Shown here one piece after another: positions 13,861 through 21,642 of a stretch of DNA of 21,642 bases. The translations under genes and the position numbers were made by a program. Position 1 is the stretch's first letter, and every line of letters begins with the position of its first letter. Below the pieces are notes generated by a model that searched no databases, was not told where the DNA came from, and saw only the letters and a list, made by a program, of their open reading frames with translations. The DNA comes from a virus. Location of the stretch: positions 1-21,642 of the IMG/VR virus record IMGVR_UViG_3300025655_000340, one strand, 5' to 3'.

Positions 13861-14072
13861 ATAAATTTTTCTAACACGAAAAGTACAGCAGTTCCCGCTG
13901 CCGCTAAAAGAACCCAATAGACTTTATCTATCTTACCGCCCAATTTTTCTACATCTTCGTGTATGTGTTTAAGATGATTGTTCTTAATTTGGTTAATATC
14001 TTTTTTTAGACCTGTTATGTGTCCGTAAAGCGATATGATATGTTCTCGTGTATTTTTAGGTTCTATTGCCAT
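13857..14072 (-). CDS. Small membrane protein, holin-like candidate (71 aa)
   Basis: The first 48 residues are a polar coiled coil (ISLYGHITGLKKDINQIKNN), then one C-terminal membrane span at about residues 51-68 (VYWVLLAAAGTAVLFVLE). This layout resembles XhlA-type hemolysin/holin-like proteins, and the next gene, in ATGA overlap, is an endolysin candidate. A role in letting the lysin reach the cell wall is therefore likely but not shown. A single span at the C-terminus is unlike the classic two- or three-span holins. TAATG overlap with the giant virion gene upstream. Confidence 0.75.
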   Translation of the reverse strand: MAIEPKNTREHIISLYGHITGLKKDINQIKNNHLKHIHEDVEKLGGKIDKVYWVLLAAAGTAVLFVLEKFI

Positions 14073-17000
14073 TATACTGTTCTTTGTTTTTTTCTGTAAG
14101 ATTGTTCTAGTGGACTTAAATAAGTTTCTTCCGCTAATGTTAATCTACTTACGGGATCGATATTACCAAACTGTGCATTGTTTACAAGTGCTGAATTTGG
14201 CATAGGTGGTAGGCCTGGTAATGACGCTGCAGGGCCTAATGTGGGTTCTGGTAAATTACTAAAAGGGTTTTCTATATTAGGAAATACATCTCCTCTTAAA
14301 GAAGTTTCTGATAATACATCTTTTATTCTATCTAAAACATCCGCAGCTTGTTCAAAAGCATTTGGTGCTCCTATTTCTGCTGATCTTATATCAAACAATT
14401 CTGCTACATCTCTTGATACAGAGTAAGGTCTAAACAATCCTTCATTTAAAAAACCAAACGCTCTTCGTTCACCTCTGTTAATCATATTCTCTGCAATAGA
14501 ATCTTCATTCATACCTAATACTTTTGCTGCGTCTATATCTAAAAACATTCTTCTATTAACATCATACAAAGCTCTATTAGCATTTAAATATGCATCTACA
14601 ATTTGTTCAGGTGTAACTACACCACCTTTTAAAGTTTCTCTTGTAAATAAATTTCTAGCATTTCTAATACCATCTTTAAAATTTGTAATTTTATAATTTA
14701 AAGATTTTCTTGGATCTACATTAACCCTACGCATACCTGCAATACCAAGTAATTCATTTCCTAATTCATATTCATTACCACGTTCATCAAACCTACCTAA
14801 ACTATCTATAGGTCTAATCGCCAAACCTAATCTACCAAGTTGTCTCCAGTTAAGGGGTGCTTGTGCTTCAACAAGGTGTGCAACTGATTTCATAATTTTA
14901 CTACCAATGGGATCAATTGCAGGATCTTTGTTATAAATTTCTCTACCCGATGCATCTACACCACCTCTTCCAAGTATAGGAGCTACATCTTGTAATGCTT
15001 CTGTCCAAATAGATTCTGATATAAATGGTTGACCAATTTCTTTTGTAGATTCAATTAAACCTAAAATAAAATCATCCATAATACCGTCTTTGTCCGCTCT
15101 ACCAGAGTTAACTGCATTAACTACAGTTTGTAATGGTCTTGTCAAAGTATCGTATGCATTTAAATGTGAAAAATCTACGTAAGATAGTTTACCTTCTTTA
15201 TCTTTAAATGGTACAAGAACAGAATTTTTAGACCATTCAGGTACATATCTTCTCATTGCTTCAAGTTCTTCATCACTTACATCGTTTAAAGTTTGCATCA
15301 TTGCAACTGTACCAAGAGGTAGTGCCGCTGTTGTAGCAGTCATACCTGTTAATCTTTGTAATCCTCTAGCTCTTAATGGATTAACTTCTTTACCATTTAT
15401 TTTTGCAGTAAAAAATATTTCATCTAACGCTGTTTGAACTATATTTGTACCTGTTCTCATAATCTCTGCAGGGAAAGCTACAAAGTTTCCAACAGGTAGT
15501 TTTCTTAAACCTTTAATAAACTCTGATACGAAAGCATAGTTAGGTATATTATTTTTAACTAATTTAGCTGATTGTTTTTTTAAATACTCTTCATTAAACA
15601 CACCAATCTTTCTGTCAAACTTTCTACCTTCTGCATCTGTAATAACCTCAACAATATCATCACCAAACTGTAGACCTTTTGATTTAAATGCTTGTTCTAA
15701 TCTTGATTGCTCACCGAGGTATGTAAATATTTTCCAGAAATCATCTTCAGCTGTGTATGCATCTTGTGCAAACTTTTGTGTTTTCTTTAATCCTTTCATA
15801 AAAGTATTAAAACCATTGTAGTCTGCGCCTACTTTGTTTAACACTTCACCAAACTTAACATCTTCCATTAGATCCATAACTTGTCTTACTTGTACTTGTG
15901 AGTTAACCACACCAAGCTCTAATAGCTCTTGATAAAATTCATTATCTTTTCTAAATCCTTTTAATTGCAATGCATCAAATGCTCTCTTAACATCTTTAGT
16001 ATTACCAAATGGTACAAAACCATTTGCAGCTGCAAACGCAGCAGCACTAATAAAGTTTCTTGCGTGAGTGAATGGTGCAAGAATTGTTTTAGCCATCTGT
16101 GACGTAGCTTTAGGATACAACACAAGGTTTTGATATAATGTTGCTGGTAAATCTTTTTTCTTTAAATTGTCTACTTCTTTTAATGCCTGTGCATAATCAG
16201 ATAGTGCATATTTACCAGCAATAGGATTTGTAAGTTCATCTATAATTCCTAGTTCCTCTAATCTTGCTGCTTCTATCTCATCAACAGGTTTAATTTTTGC
16301 ATCTATATCTTCAAATCTACCAAGTTTTGTAGATCTAATTGACCCACCTTTTGCAGGTGCAATAATTTCATAGTCAACATTGTTCTTTGCATTTGCACCA
16401 AAATATTTTTTAGCTTCACCAGGGTTGTCTACAAGAAAAGGCACTCTTGGTTCTGGTCCAACTCTACCACCAGCATTCCACTCATCCCAGTTTTTTTTTA
16501 AAACATTGGATTGTTTAACAAGATCATCTAGGTATTGATTTAATCTTACTTGTATTGACAAAGCATTAGTGCCTTCAACGATAGTTGACATAGGGTTTTC
16601 TGCTTTACCTAATAATTTTTTTATAATTTCTTGTCCAACACCTGTTAAGTCCGACAAGTTTTTACCACCAGACGTTTTTACAAAATCACCTTTTTTAGAT
16701 AACAAATTATCTGCTTCTGATTTTAAAAAAAAATTAGGAACTGATCCTAGTCTTACTACACCAGACTTTGTTCCTTCATTTAACATTACACCTCTAGGTA
16801 ATTTAGCATTGGCCCATACTTCATTAACCATATTTTTTGCTACATCATCAGAAAGTGTAATACCCTTGTCTGCTGCTACGTCTTTAAAATCTTGAACTGC
16901 TTTATTAATTACTTTACTACTTGGTCCATAGTTATCCGCAACAGACATAGGATTATTTTTAAATACTTCATAACCTCTATCTAATACATCGTTAATTTGT

Positions 17001-18118
17001 TTTGGTATTACTTTTTGAAAGTCTTCTAATGCAGATGGTGTTAATCTTGAACCCATTAATGTAAATAGTTCTGACCACGTTCCACGCATATCGTTAAAGT
17101 TTTCTACAAGCTCTGCTACGTCTTTAGGATTTGCTTTGTAATTATTTATTAAATCATTAGAAAAATCTATAACTTTGTCAGGATCAATAGTTCTTAATGT
17201 AACTTTACCCGCATCATCAATACTAGGATTTAAGTTGTTGCCATCTGTTAAGATGTCATTCATCTTTTTTAATAATTCTTTTCTTTTGTCTGCGTCTACT
17301 TTATTACCAGATCGTTTAAAGTTTTTAAGAATTCTGTTTGTAATTGTATCTATTTTAATCATAGCATTTTCAGCTATGTTAGTATCTCTACCTAGTAATC
17401 CTTGGTATGCTTTTTCTGCCTCAAAACCTTCTTGTGCTGCAGGTCCTCTTGCTCTTAATGGTCTTGATATCCATTTATCAATCCATTTTGATACAGGGTC
17501 TGTAATAGCCTTACCTGATCCTGCTTGGTTTCTTAATTTAGATATACCTCTTGCACCTGCTCCAATACCTAAAGTAAATAATCCACCTTCAATACCAAAT
17601 TTTAATCTGTTTGCTAATTCTGCTTCTGGTGTATTAGATTCTCTATCTATTTCTGTGGGTCCTCCTAAAAAATCTCCAAAGGTTCCTGCGTCTTCTACAT
17701 CACCAACAAAAGCTGCCTCTGCTGCACCGCCTGCTAATGCACCTTTACCATATCTTTTTAACTTTTCATTTCTACTTAAATACTTACCAGCTTTTTTTGC
17801 TTGTAATGTTGCTTTAGTTAAACCTGATCCTACTTTAAATGCAAGACCACCAGGTACACCAATGTTAACGATGAGTTCTGTAATTTTACCAGCAGCTGTT
17901 GCTTCCGCTGCTTCATCAAAAGGATTGATGTCATCAAAAAATGCTTCAACTGCTTCTGCTCTGTTTTTATCTACACCTAAATCTAAAAGAGTTGCGCCTA
18001 ATGTAGCTGCACCTTCAAATATTTTAAATATACCTGAACCTAATCCAGCTGCAATTGATGTTGCTAAACCTGTATCTTTTACTTTATCTTTGGAATTTGG
18101 GTTATTAATAAAAGGCAT
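14072..18118 (-). CDS. Giant virion-associated protein, likely internal/ejection protein (1348 aa)
   Basis: The largest gene of the window. The N-terminal 200 residues are Gly/Ala-rich with hydrophobic, membrane-active-looking stretches (TSIAAGLGSGIFKIFEGAAT near 20-39; EGGLFTLGIGAGARGI near 176-191); the middle is helical and charged; more hydrophobic patches occur near residues 680-705 and 930-955. I saw no transglycosylase, peptidase or polymerase motif. Size, place after smaller virion genes and just before the lysis pair match the internal core or ejection proteins of podoviruses, which pass into the host envelope with the DNA. The ribosome binding site GGAGGGTAA is strong. The long open frame on the opposite strand (17175-18143) is a shadow of its composition. 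Confidence 0.8.
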   Translation of the reverse strand: MPFINNPNSKDKVKDTGLATSIAAGLGSGIFKIFEGAATLGATLLDLGVDKNRAEAVEAFFDDINPFDEAAEATAAGKITELIVNIGVPGGLAFKVGSGLTKATLQAKKAGKYLSRNEKLKRYGKGALAGGAAEAAFVGDVEDAGTFGDFLGGPTEIDRESNTPEAELANRLKFGIEGGLFTLGIGAGARGISKLRNQAGSGKAITDPVSKWIDKWISRPLRARGPAAQEGFEAEKAYQGLLGRDTNIAENAMIKIDTITNRILKNFKRSGNKVDADKRKELLKKMNDILTDGNNLNPSIDDAGKVTLRTIDPDKVIDFSNDLINNYKANPKDVAELVENFNDMRGTWSELFTLMGSRLTPSALEDFQKVIPKQINDVLDRGYEVFKNNPMSVADNYGPSSKVINKAVQDFKDVAADKGITLSDDVAKNMVNEVWANAKLPRGVMLNEGTKSGVVRLGSVPNFFLKSEADNLLSKKGDFVKTSGGKNLSDLTGVGQEIIKKLLGKAENPMSTIVEGTNALSIQVRLNQYLDDLVKQSNVLKKNWDEWNAGGRVGPEPRVPFLVDNPGEAKKYFGANAKNNVDYEIIAPAKGGSIRSTKLGRFEDIDAKIKPVDEIEAARLEELGIIDELTNPIAGKYALSDYAQALKEVDNLKKKDLPATLYQNLVLYPKATSQMAKTILAPFTHARNFISAAAFAAANGFVPFGNTKDVKRAFDALQLKGFRKDNEFYQELLELGVVNSQVQVRQVMDLMEDVKFGEVLNKVGADYNGFNTFMKGLKKTQKFAQDAYTAEDDFWKIFTYLGEQSRLEQAFKSKGLQFGDDIVEVITDAEGRKFDRKIGVFNEEYLKKQSAKLVKNNIPNYAFVSEFIKGLRKLPVGNFVAFPAEIMRTGTNIVQTALDEIFFTAKINGKEVNPLRARGLQRLTGMTATTAALPLGTVAMMQTLNDVSDEELEAMRRYVPEWSKNSVLVPFKDKEGKLSYVDFSHLNAYDTLTRPLQTVVNAVNSGRADKDGIMDDFILGLIESTKEIGQPFISESIWTEALQDVAPILGRGGVDASGREIYNKDPAIDPIGSKIMKSVAHLVEAQAPLNWRQLGRLGLAIRPIDSLGRFDERGNEYELGNELLGIAGMRRVNVDPRKSLNYKITNFKDGIRNARNLFTRETLKGGVVTPEQIVDAYLNANRALYDVNRRMFLDIDAAKVLGMNEDSIAENMINRGERRAFGFLNEGLFRPYSVSRDVAELFDIRSAEIGAPNAFEQAADVLDRIKDVLSETSLRGDVFPNIENPFSNLPEPTLGPAASLPGLPPMPNSALVNNAQFGNIDPVSRLTLAEETYLSPLEQSYRKKQRTV

Positions 18119-18126
18119 TTACCCTC

Positions 18127-19326
18127 CTATCCTGAATAAATAGGAACAGGTTGATAATTTGTGTTGAATTCGTACACTTTTTTAGTATCTTTTTCTATAA
18201 ATACTTTACCTATATCTTCTGGTCCGGGTTTAAAATTACCTTCGGACATTGATTCAGAATCTGTAACTACAAATTCTAACGCTCCACCTCTTGATCTTTG
18301 AAGACCTTGTTTAACTCCGGATACAAAACCTGTAGATTTTTGTAATGCATCACTAATATAAGCAGCATCTCCCAAGTCTGTTTTTGCTTTATCAAGTGCT
18401 AATAATTTATTTAATTCTGCTCTAGATATTTCACCTTTAATATATTTATTAATAGCTAATTGTGCAGCTGCTTGATCTACTTTTGTTTTGCTACTTGGTC
18501 GTTTAGCTTCTTCCTCGAAGAATTCACTAAATGAACTTTTAACTGTTGCATCATCTTTTAATGCTTTACCTGCAAAACTTAATAACATATTAGAAATGTC
18601 TTCACCTCTAGCTTTGTCTCCACCTAATAATTCTGCAAATTTTTCTTTGTCTATATTTAATAAATCATCACTAGATCGTTCGTTTGTGCCAGTGCCAGTG
18701 CCTGTGCTTGTATCTGTTTCTTTGTTTTTATTTGCTTTTTCTTCTTTTTTAATACGAATATCATCTATTATTTTAGACAAATCTTCTTGACTTGTAGTTA
18801 GTCCTACACCAGAATCTTTTAAAGGTGTTCCAGTTTGATTTAATATATCAATTTGTTTTGTAAAAGCTTCATAATCTCCTGGTCCAGCAGTTTCATCAAA
18901 CACACCACTATCATTCATACTTTTCATATATTCTAAAGCTTCTACAGTTCTAGGTTCATTAGCTTTAGCCATAAAATAACTTGGTGCAAAAGGTAATGCC
19001 ATTGTTATACCTGCTGCAGAAAAAGGATTAAATCCAGCTAGTCTACCTAACATACCTTTACCACCTGTTTTCATTGCATCTAATATTCCCCGATAAGTTA
19101 ATCCTTTGGGTAATTGTGGTCCAGCAGGACTTGAATATATTGCTCTACCCGAAGAAACGGAAGGGTTTCCACCTCCTAAATTAATATTAAAAGGATTACC
19201 CGTGCTTCCACCTGTAAGATAACCAACTCTACCGCCTTTTTCATAACCTAGACCAGACGTAATCCCCGTTCCGCGACTATCGACACGCCCACCTCTAAAC
19301 ATTGGTCTTCTTAAAATTCTACTCAT
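18127..19326 (-). CDS. Virion protein candidate with RRPMFRGGR N-terminus (399 aa)
   Basis: The N-terminus MSRILRRPMFRGGRVDSRGT, followed by GYEKGGRVGYLTGG, is a form I recognise from marine phage structural genes. Then comes a Gly-rich region, a hydrophobic patch (SAAGITMALPFAPSYFMA, about 103-120), a low-complexity linker with alternating Thr and Gly (STGTGTGTNE) and an acidic helical second half. It lies between two virion candidates, with TAATG to the preceding gene and eight bases to the next. Probably an internal virion or ejection component; no enzyme motif seen. Confidence 0.72.
   Translation of the reverse strand: MSRILRRPMFRGGRVDSRGTGITSGLGYEKGGRVGYLTGGSTGNPFNINLGGGNPSVSSGRAIYSSPAGPQLPKGLTYRGILDAMKTGGKGMLGRLAGFNPFSAAGITMALPFAPSYFMAKANEPRTVEALEYMKSMNDSGVFDETAGPGDYEAFTKQIDILNQTGTPLKDSGVGLTTSQEDLSKIIDDIRIKKEEKANKNKETDTSTGTGTGTNERSSDDLLNIDKEKFAELLGGDKARGEDISNMLLSFAGKALKDDATVKSSFSEFFEEEAKRPSSKTKVDQAAAQLAINKYIKGEISRAELNKLLALDKAKTDLGDAAYISDALQKSTGFVSGVKQGLQRSRGGALEFVVTDSESMSEGNFKPGPEDIGKVFIEKDTKKVYEFNTNYQPVPIYSG
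18686..18709. repeat. Short tandem repeat of a 6-base unit inside the 399-aa gene
   Basis: Four copies of GTGCCA or near versions in a row (the third ends in T, the fourth is GTGCTT). On the coding strand they encode alternating Gly and Thr in a flexible linker. Such tracts can change length by slippage in steps of two residues without breaking the frame. Confidence 0.7.
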
Positions 19327-20069
19327 TAGCCAAATATTCCTAACTTACCTAATACACCGCCAGCTCCTGCTGCGCCTCCTAGGAAGCTAGACATTGGACT
19401 TGCCGGTGCTGCGCTTGATTGATAACCAACAGTTGTTGAACCAAATGCACCAGGGTTAATTGCTGCTAGTTGTTGTCCAACTAAACCTAATCTTGTAAAC
19501 GGTTCATATAAAGCTTCTCTTTGTGCAAGTAAGTTTGCGTCTAATCCTGCTTGTGCAAATGCTTGATCTGCTTGACCTAATTGTTGTTGGTAAGCTCCTA
19601 AACCTTGTCTTGCTGCAAGATCTGCTCCTGCTGCTTGTTGTGCTTGCATAAATCCTTGATTTAATAATTGTGCTTGTAGTTGTGCTCTGTTTGCTGCACC
19701 TTGATTCATATATTGTGCCTGCATTACACCTTCTCTACCACCACCATAAGCACCTGATGCAATGGCTTGATCTCTTAAACCTTGTTGGTTAATAGTTTGT
19801 TGTCTGTCAAATTCTGATAACGTTGCATCCATTACCTGTTGTTGGTATGGAGACATAAAAGGTTTGTATGCATCTGGACCAACTAAAGATCCTAAACCTT
19901 GTGCTGCTTGTGACGCTCCAGTTTGTAATGCTGTCTGTGCCGCTACTTGTGGTGCGTATTTAGAAGTATCAATCTGTTGTCCAATTAAAGGTTCTAATTT
20001 TTTTGTAAAGGCTGTAAGCGCGCCTTCTAATACCGGTGCTGGTAATATCTGTGTTTGTTCTATTGCCAT
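19326..20069 (-). CDS. Ala/Gln-rich virion protein candidate (247 aa)
   Basis: Strikingly rich in Ala, Gln and Gly with long amphipathic helices (NRAQLQAQLLNQGFMQAQQA), no cysteine, and a flexible Gly/Ala C-terminus. FMSPYQQQVMDATLSEFDRQ and ASGAYGGGREGVMQAQ are stretches I associate with marine phage structural genes, where the protein is usually unnamed. The composition resembles internal or ejection proteins of podoviruses (gp14-like in size). TAATG overlaps on both sides tie it to the 395- and 399-aa genes. Confidence 0.72.
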   Translation of the reverse strand: MAIEQTQILPAPVLEGALTAFTKKLEPLIGQQIDTSKYAPQVAAQTALQTGASQAAQGLGSLVGPDAYKPFMSPYQQQVMDATLSEFDRQQTINQQGLRDQAIASGAYGGGREGVMQAQYMNQGAANRAQLQAQLLNQGFMQAQQAAGADLAARQGLGAYQQQLGQADQAFAQAGLDANLLAQREALYEPFTRLGLVGQQLAAINPGAFGSTTVGYQSSAAPASPMSSFLGGAAGAGGVLGKLGIFG

Positions 20070-21256
20070 TATGCCCTTGCCTCTAATCTGTTCATTATAT
20101 CATACATACGTTGTGCTCCTTTATTAACACTGCCACCACCTGCTGCTCTGACTGCATCTGCTGTCATTACAAATTCGTTTTTAGAAAGTCTTGCAGGTAC
20201 GTCATCTGCTCTTTCTTTTTTACCAATAGGTACAAATCCACCACCTCTTAAATCCATTTCTCTACCACCGAAGTCTAACATACCACCTTCTTTAAGTCCA
20301 ATGATTCCACCTTGAGCCATATTTTCTGAAAGTTGTTTTATAGCTTCTGCAATTGCTTCTTCTTGACTAAAACCGTCTTCTCTTAACTTTGATACAAGTT
20401 CCATAAACTCATCGTCTGGTATACCTCCATCTTTTAAGCTAGCTATTCCTCCATCTGCAAAATTTAATAATCCTAATTGGTCTAATGTTTCATCAATTTC
20501 ATCTTGATCGAATGCTGCTGCTAACATAGATGAAGTAATAGCATCTCTTCTAGCTAGCATCATTTCTGTTTCACTTAAACCTGCTTGTCTTAATTCTTCT
20601 AATTCAGCTTCTTCAAAGTCTCTCATCGCTTTACTTGCAAAAGCATAAGCTAGGTCTCCTGAACCTTGAGCTGTTGGTATTGCTGCTGCTTTACCTAATG
20701 CTTTTGCTCCTTCTTTTGTAAATAAATCCATTTCACCACTACCTAATTTGCCTAATGTTTCTCTACTACCACCTAAAAAATCTGCTGCTTTAGCTGTTCC
20801 TGTTAATCCTAAATCTTTTGCTTTAGTAAAAAATCCTCTATTTTTATAAACACCTTCAGCTAATCCAGGATCTACTCCTTCTATACCTTTAGGTGTTCTT
20901 AAACCTCTTAATGCATCTCCAGCTCCTTCTGCAGAACCTGCTCCAGTTAAACCAGCTAACGCTGTAGATAAATAATTAATATCTCCTTCAGGATCTAAAG
21001 CTTCTTGTGAAGTTGCATTAGCAAGAGCGGACACTATACCTCTACTTAACATAGGGTTAAGTCCACCCAACATAAAACCACCAGGTAACATAAAAGGTAC
21101 CGCTGCTGATAAAAATGGTAAAGCTGGTCTTAATTCTCTTGGTGTAAGTTTTCTTACTGCTCTTCCTGTTTTTTTAAAAGTATCTGTTCCAAAATCTAAA
21201 AATTTATCAACTGGTCTTTTTAATTCTTTGGGTATGTATTTATCGTAAAATGCCAT
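20069..21256 (-). CDS. Virion protein candidate with conserved marine-phage C-terminus (395 aa)
   Basis: The first half has hydrophobic patches (LPFLSAAVPFMLPGGFMLGG, about 48-67) and a Gly/Ala-rich body. The last 60 residues read RGGGFVPIGKKERADDVPAR, LSKNEFVMTADAVRAAGGGS and VNKGAQRMYDIMNRLEARA, a strongly conserved ending that I recognise from many marine phage virion genes. Short repeats of the type FADGGIASLKDGG and AQGGIIGLKEGG occur before it. First gene behind the promoter candidate at 21323-21351; the nearest ribosome binding signal is a modest GAG. No enzyme motif. Confidence 0.75.
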   Translation of the reverse strand: MAFYDKYIPKELKRPVDKFLDFGTDTFKKTGRAVRKLTPRELRPALPFLSAAVPFMLPGGFMLGGLNPMLSRGIVSALANATSQEALDPEGDINYLSTALAGLTGAGSAEGAGDALRGLRTPKGIEGVDPGLAEGVYKNRGFFTKAKDLGLTGTAKAADFLGGSRETLGKLGSGEMDLFTKEGAKALGKAAAIPTAQGSGDLAYAFASKAMRDFEEAELEELRQAGLSETEMMLARRDAITSSMLAAAFDQDEIDETLDQLGLLNFADGGIASLKDGGIPDDEFMELVSKLREDGFSQEEAIAEAIKQLSENMAQGGIIGLKEGGMLDFGGREMDLRGGGFVPIGKKERADDVPARLSKNEFVMTADAVRAAGGGSVNKGAQRMYDIMNRLEARA

Positions 21257-21322
21257 AGTTTCTCATTATAATATTAATATTAAAGCAAGTACGCAACACT
21301 TGTAAATAGGCGAGTATTACAC

Positions 21323-21351
21323 AATTTACTAGGTTTTTGTACATTCGTCAA
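21323..21351 (-). promoter_or_regulatory. Sigma70-like promoter candidate for leftward virion genes
   Basis: On the minus strand TTGACG (21351-21346) and TAAATT (21328-21323) are 17 bases apart. The -35 overlaps the stop codon of the 83-aa gene, and the predicted start near 21316 leaves a leader of about 60 bases before the 395-aa gene. It lies in the only 91-base gap among the virion genes. Confidence 0.55.
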
Positions 21352-21599
21352 TCGCTGATGTTAAAGTCAGCGCCTATTTTTACTTCTTCTACAGTCACAT
21401 TTACATCTCTTCGTATATGCTCTGCTTTTGTAGCTGTATTAGCATCTTGAACGTCTGCTAAAGCTTCAGCATCTGACATATACTCTTGACCTGTTTCTGT
21501 ATTAGTTAAAGTTACCTCTGTTTTAGGTGTAATTACTGGTACTCTTTGACCATTAATTGTTTCATACCTAACTGAAGCTTCTGTTTCTACAAACGGCAT
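21348..21599 (-). CDS. Small conserved phage protein next to virion genes (83 aa)
   Basis: Acidic protein beginning MPFVETEASVRYETINGQRV, followed by PVITPKTEVTLTNTETGQEY and a C-terminus RRDVNVTVEEVKIGADFNIS. It is mostly beta-strand-like, with no cysteine or hydrophobic segment. I recognise the MPFVETEA...RYETING pattern from marine phages, always unnamed. The ribosome binding site GGGAGG is strong and the ATG overlaps the upstream stop as TAATG. A small structural or decoration protein is a fair guess from position and composition. Confidence 0.78.
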   Translation of the reverse strand: MPFVETEASVRYETINGQRVPVITPKTEVTLTNTETGQEYMSDAEALADVQDANTATKAEHIRRDVNVTVEEVKIGADFNISD

Positions 21600-21642
21600 T
21601 ATCTGTCCTCCCTGTTGATTTCTAATATTGATGCTACAACGT
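21599..21642 (-). CDS. C-terminal end of an upstream gene, cut by window edge
   Basis: The last 13 residues read VVASILEINREDR, then TAA, whose final base is the first base of the 83-aa gene's ATG. The TAATG overlap is the same type seen at many other junctions here, so this frame is very likely the end of a real gene, presumably a virion protein. Nothing can be said about function. Confidence 0.6.
   Translation of the reverse strand, partial: VVASILEINREDR

Noticed and set aside
17175-18143. Long open frame of 322 codons on the plus strand
   Set aside because: It lies wholly opposite the 1348-aa gene, has Ser/Pro/Ala-rich low-complexity sequence typical of antisense frames, and no ribosome binding site; the minus-strand gene is well supported.
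21265-21296. Second promoter-like pattern TTGCGT-N17-TATTAT before the 395-aa gene
   Set aside because: The start would fall only about five bases before the ATG, giving an almost leaderless message; the candidate at 21323-21351 fits better.
21353-21372. Perfect 6-pair hairpin (CGCTGA / TCAGCG) followed on the plus strand by TATTTTT
   Set aside because: It would terminate rightward transcription, but no rightward gene precedes it; on the coding strand it lies within the end of the 83-aa gene and has no T-tract.
1-21642. Search for tRNA genes, CRISPR arrays, insertion sequences, integrase or attachment-site repeats
   Set aside because: No cloverleaf, regularly spaced repeat, transposase motif or long direct repeat could be seen by reading; short ones may be missed without tools.

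Overview
The window looks like part of a tailed-phage genome, most likely an uncultured marine podovirus-like phage related to SAR11/pelagiphage-type or Mediterranean deep-chlorophyll-maximum phages. The basis is low G+C, almost every gene on one strand, start/stop codons overlapping at nearly every junction, many tiny conserved phage proteins, a family A DNA polymerase with an AEP-type primase and a UvrD-like helicase, and a characteristic set of glycine/alanine-rich virion proteins. The host assignment is inference from resemblance to phage proteins I remember. No integrase, RNA polymerase, terminase, portal or capsid gene, tRNA or CRISPR array was seen here, so those would lie outside the window.

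Transcription on the minus strand runs right to left, so the logical order starts at the right end. Region 14.0-21.6 kb holds late genes: the last codons of an upstream gene, an 83-aa protein, three medium virion proteins (395, 247 and 399 aa) and a 1348-aa giant. A lysis pair follows: a small membrane protein with a C-terminal anchor and an M15-type Zn peptidase. A good sigma70-like promoter candidate lies at about 21.33 kb.

Region 11.5-13.4 kb is the only rightward unit: an SNF2-type helicase, a 68-codon TTG-start ORF, then a G+C-rich, apparently structured non-coding segment ending in a T-tract. Its promoter overlaps a leftward promoter almost completely at 11524-11560.

From 11.5 kb leftward comes the replication operon: two conserved unknowns, a predicted ssDNA-binding protein, a strong hairpin, the primase, a coiled-coil protein, the helicase, a short unknown, a DUF3310 protein, the DNA polymerase (Leu at the Pol I 762 position) and a 212-aa unknown. 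After that, 1-3.5 kb is densely packed with small genes: membrane peptides, Zn-ribbons, basic peptides and a ribbon-helix-helix protein. The window ends with three consecutive nuclease-like genes: a LAGLIDADG homing endonuclease, a PD-(D/E)XK-like protein and a RecB-like exonuclease cut by the window edge.

Several genes were placed by reading the sequence directly because they are very short: 27, 45, 51, 54 and 57 aa. Several starts were moved inward from the longest possible reading frame because a Shine-Dalgarno sequence or an ATGA/TAATG overlap points to an internal start.
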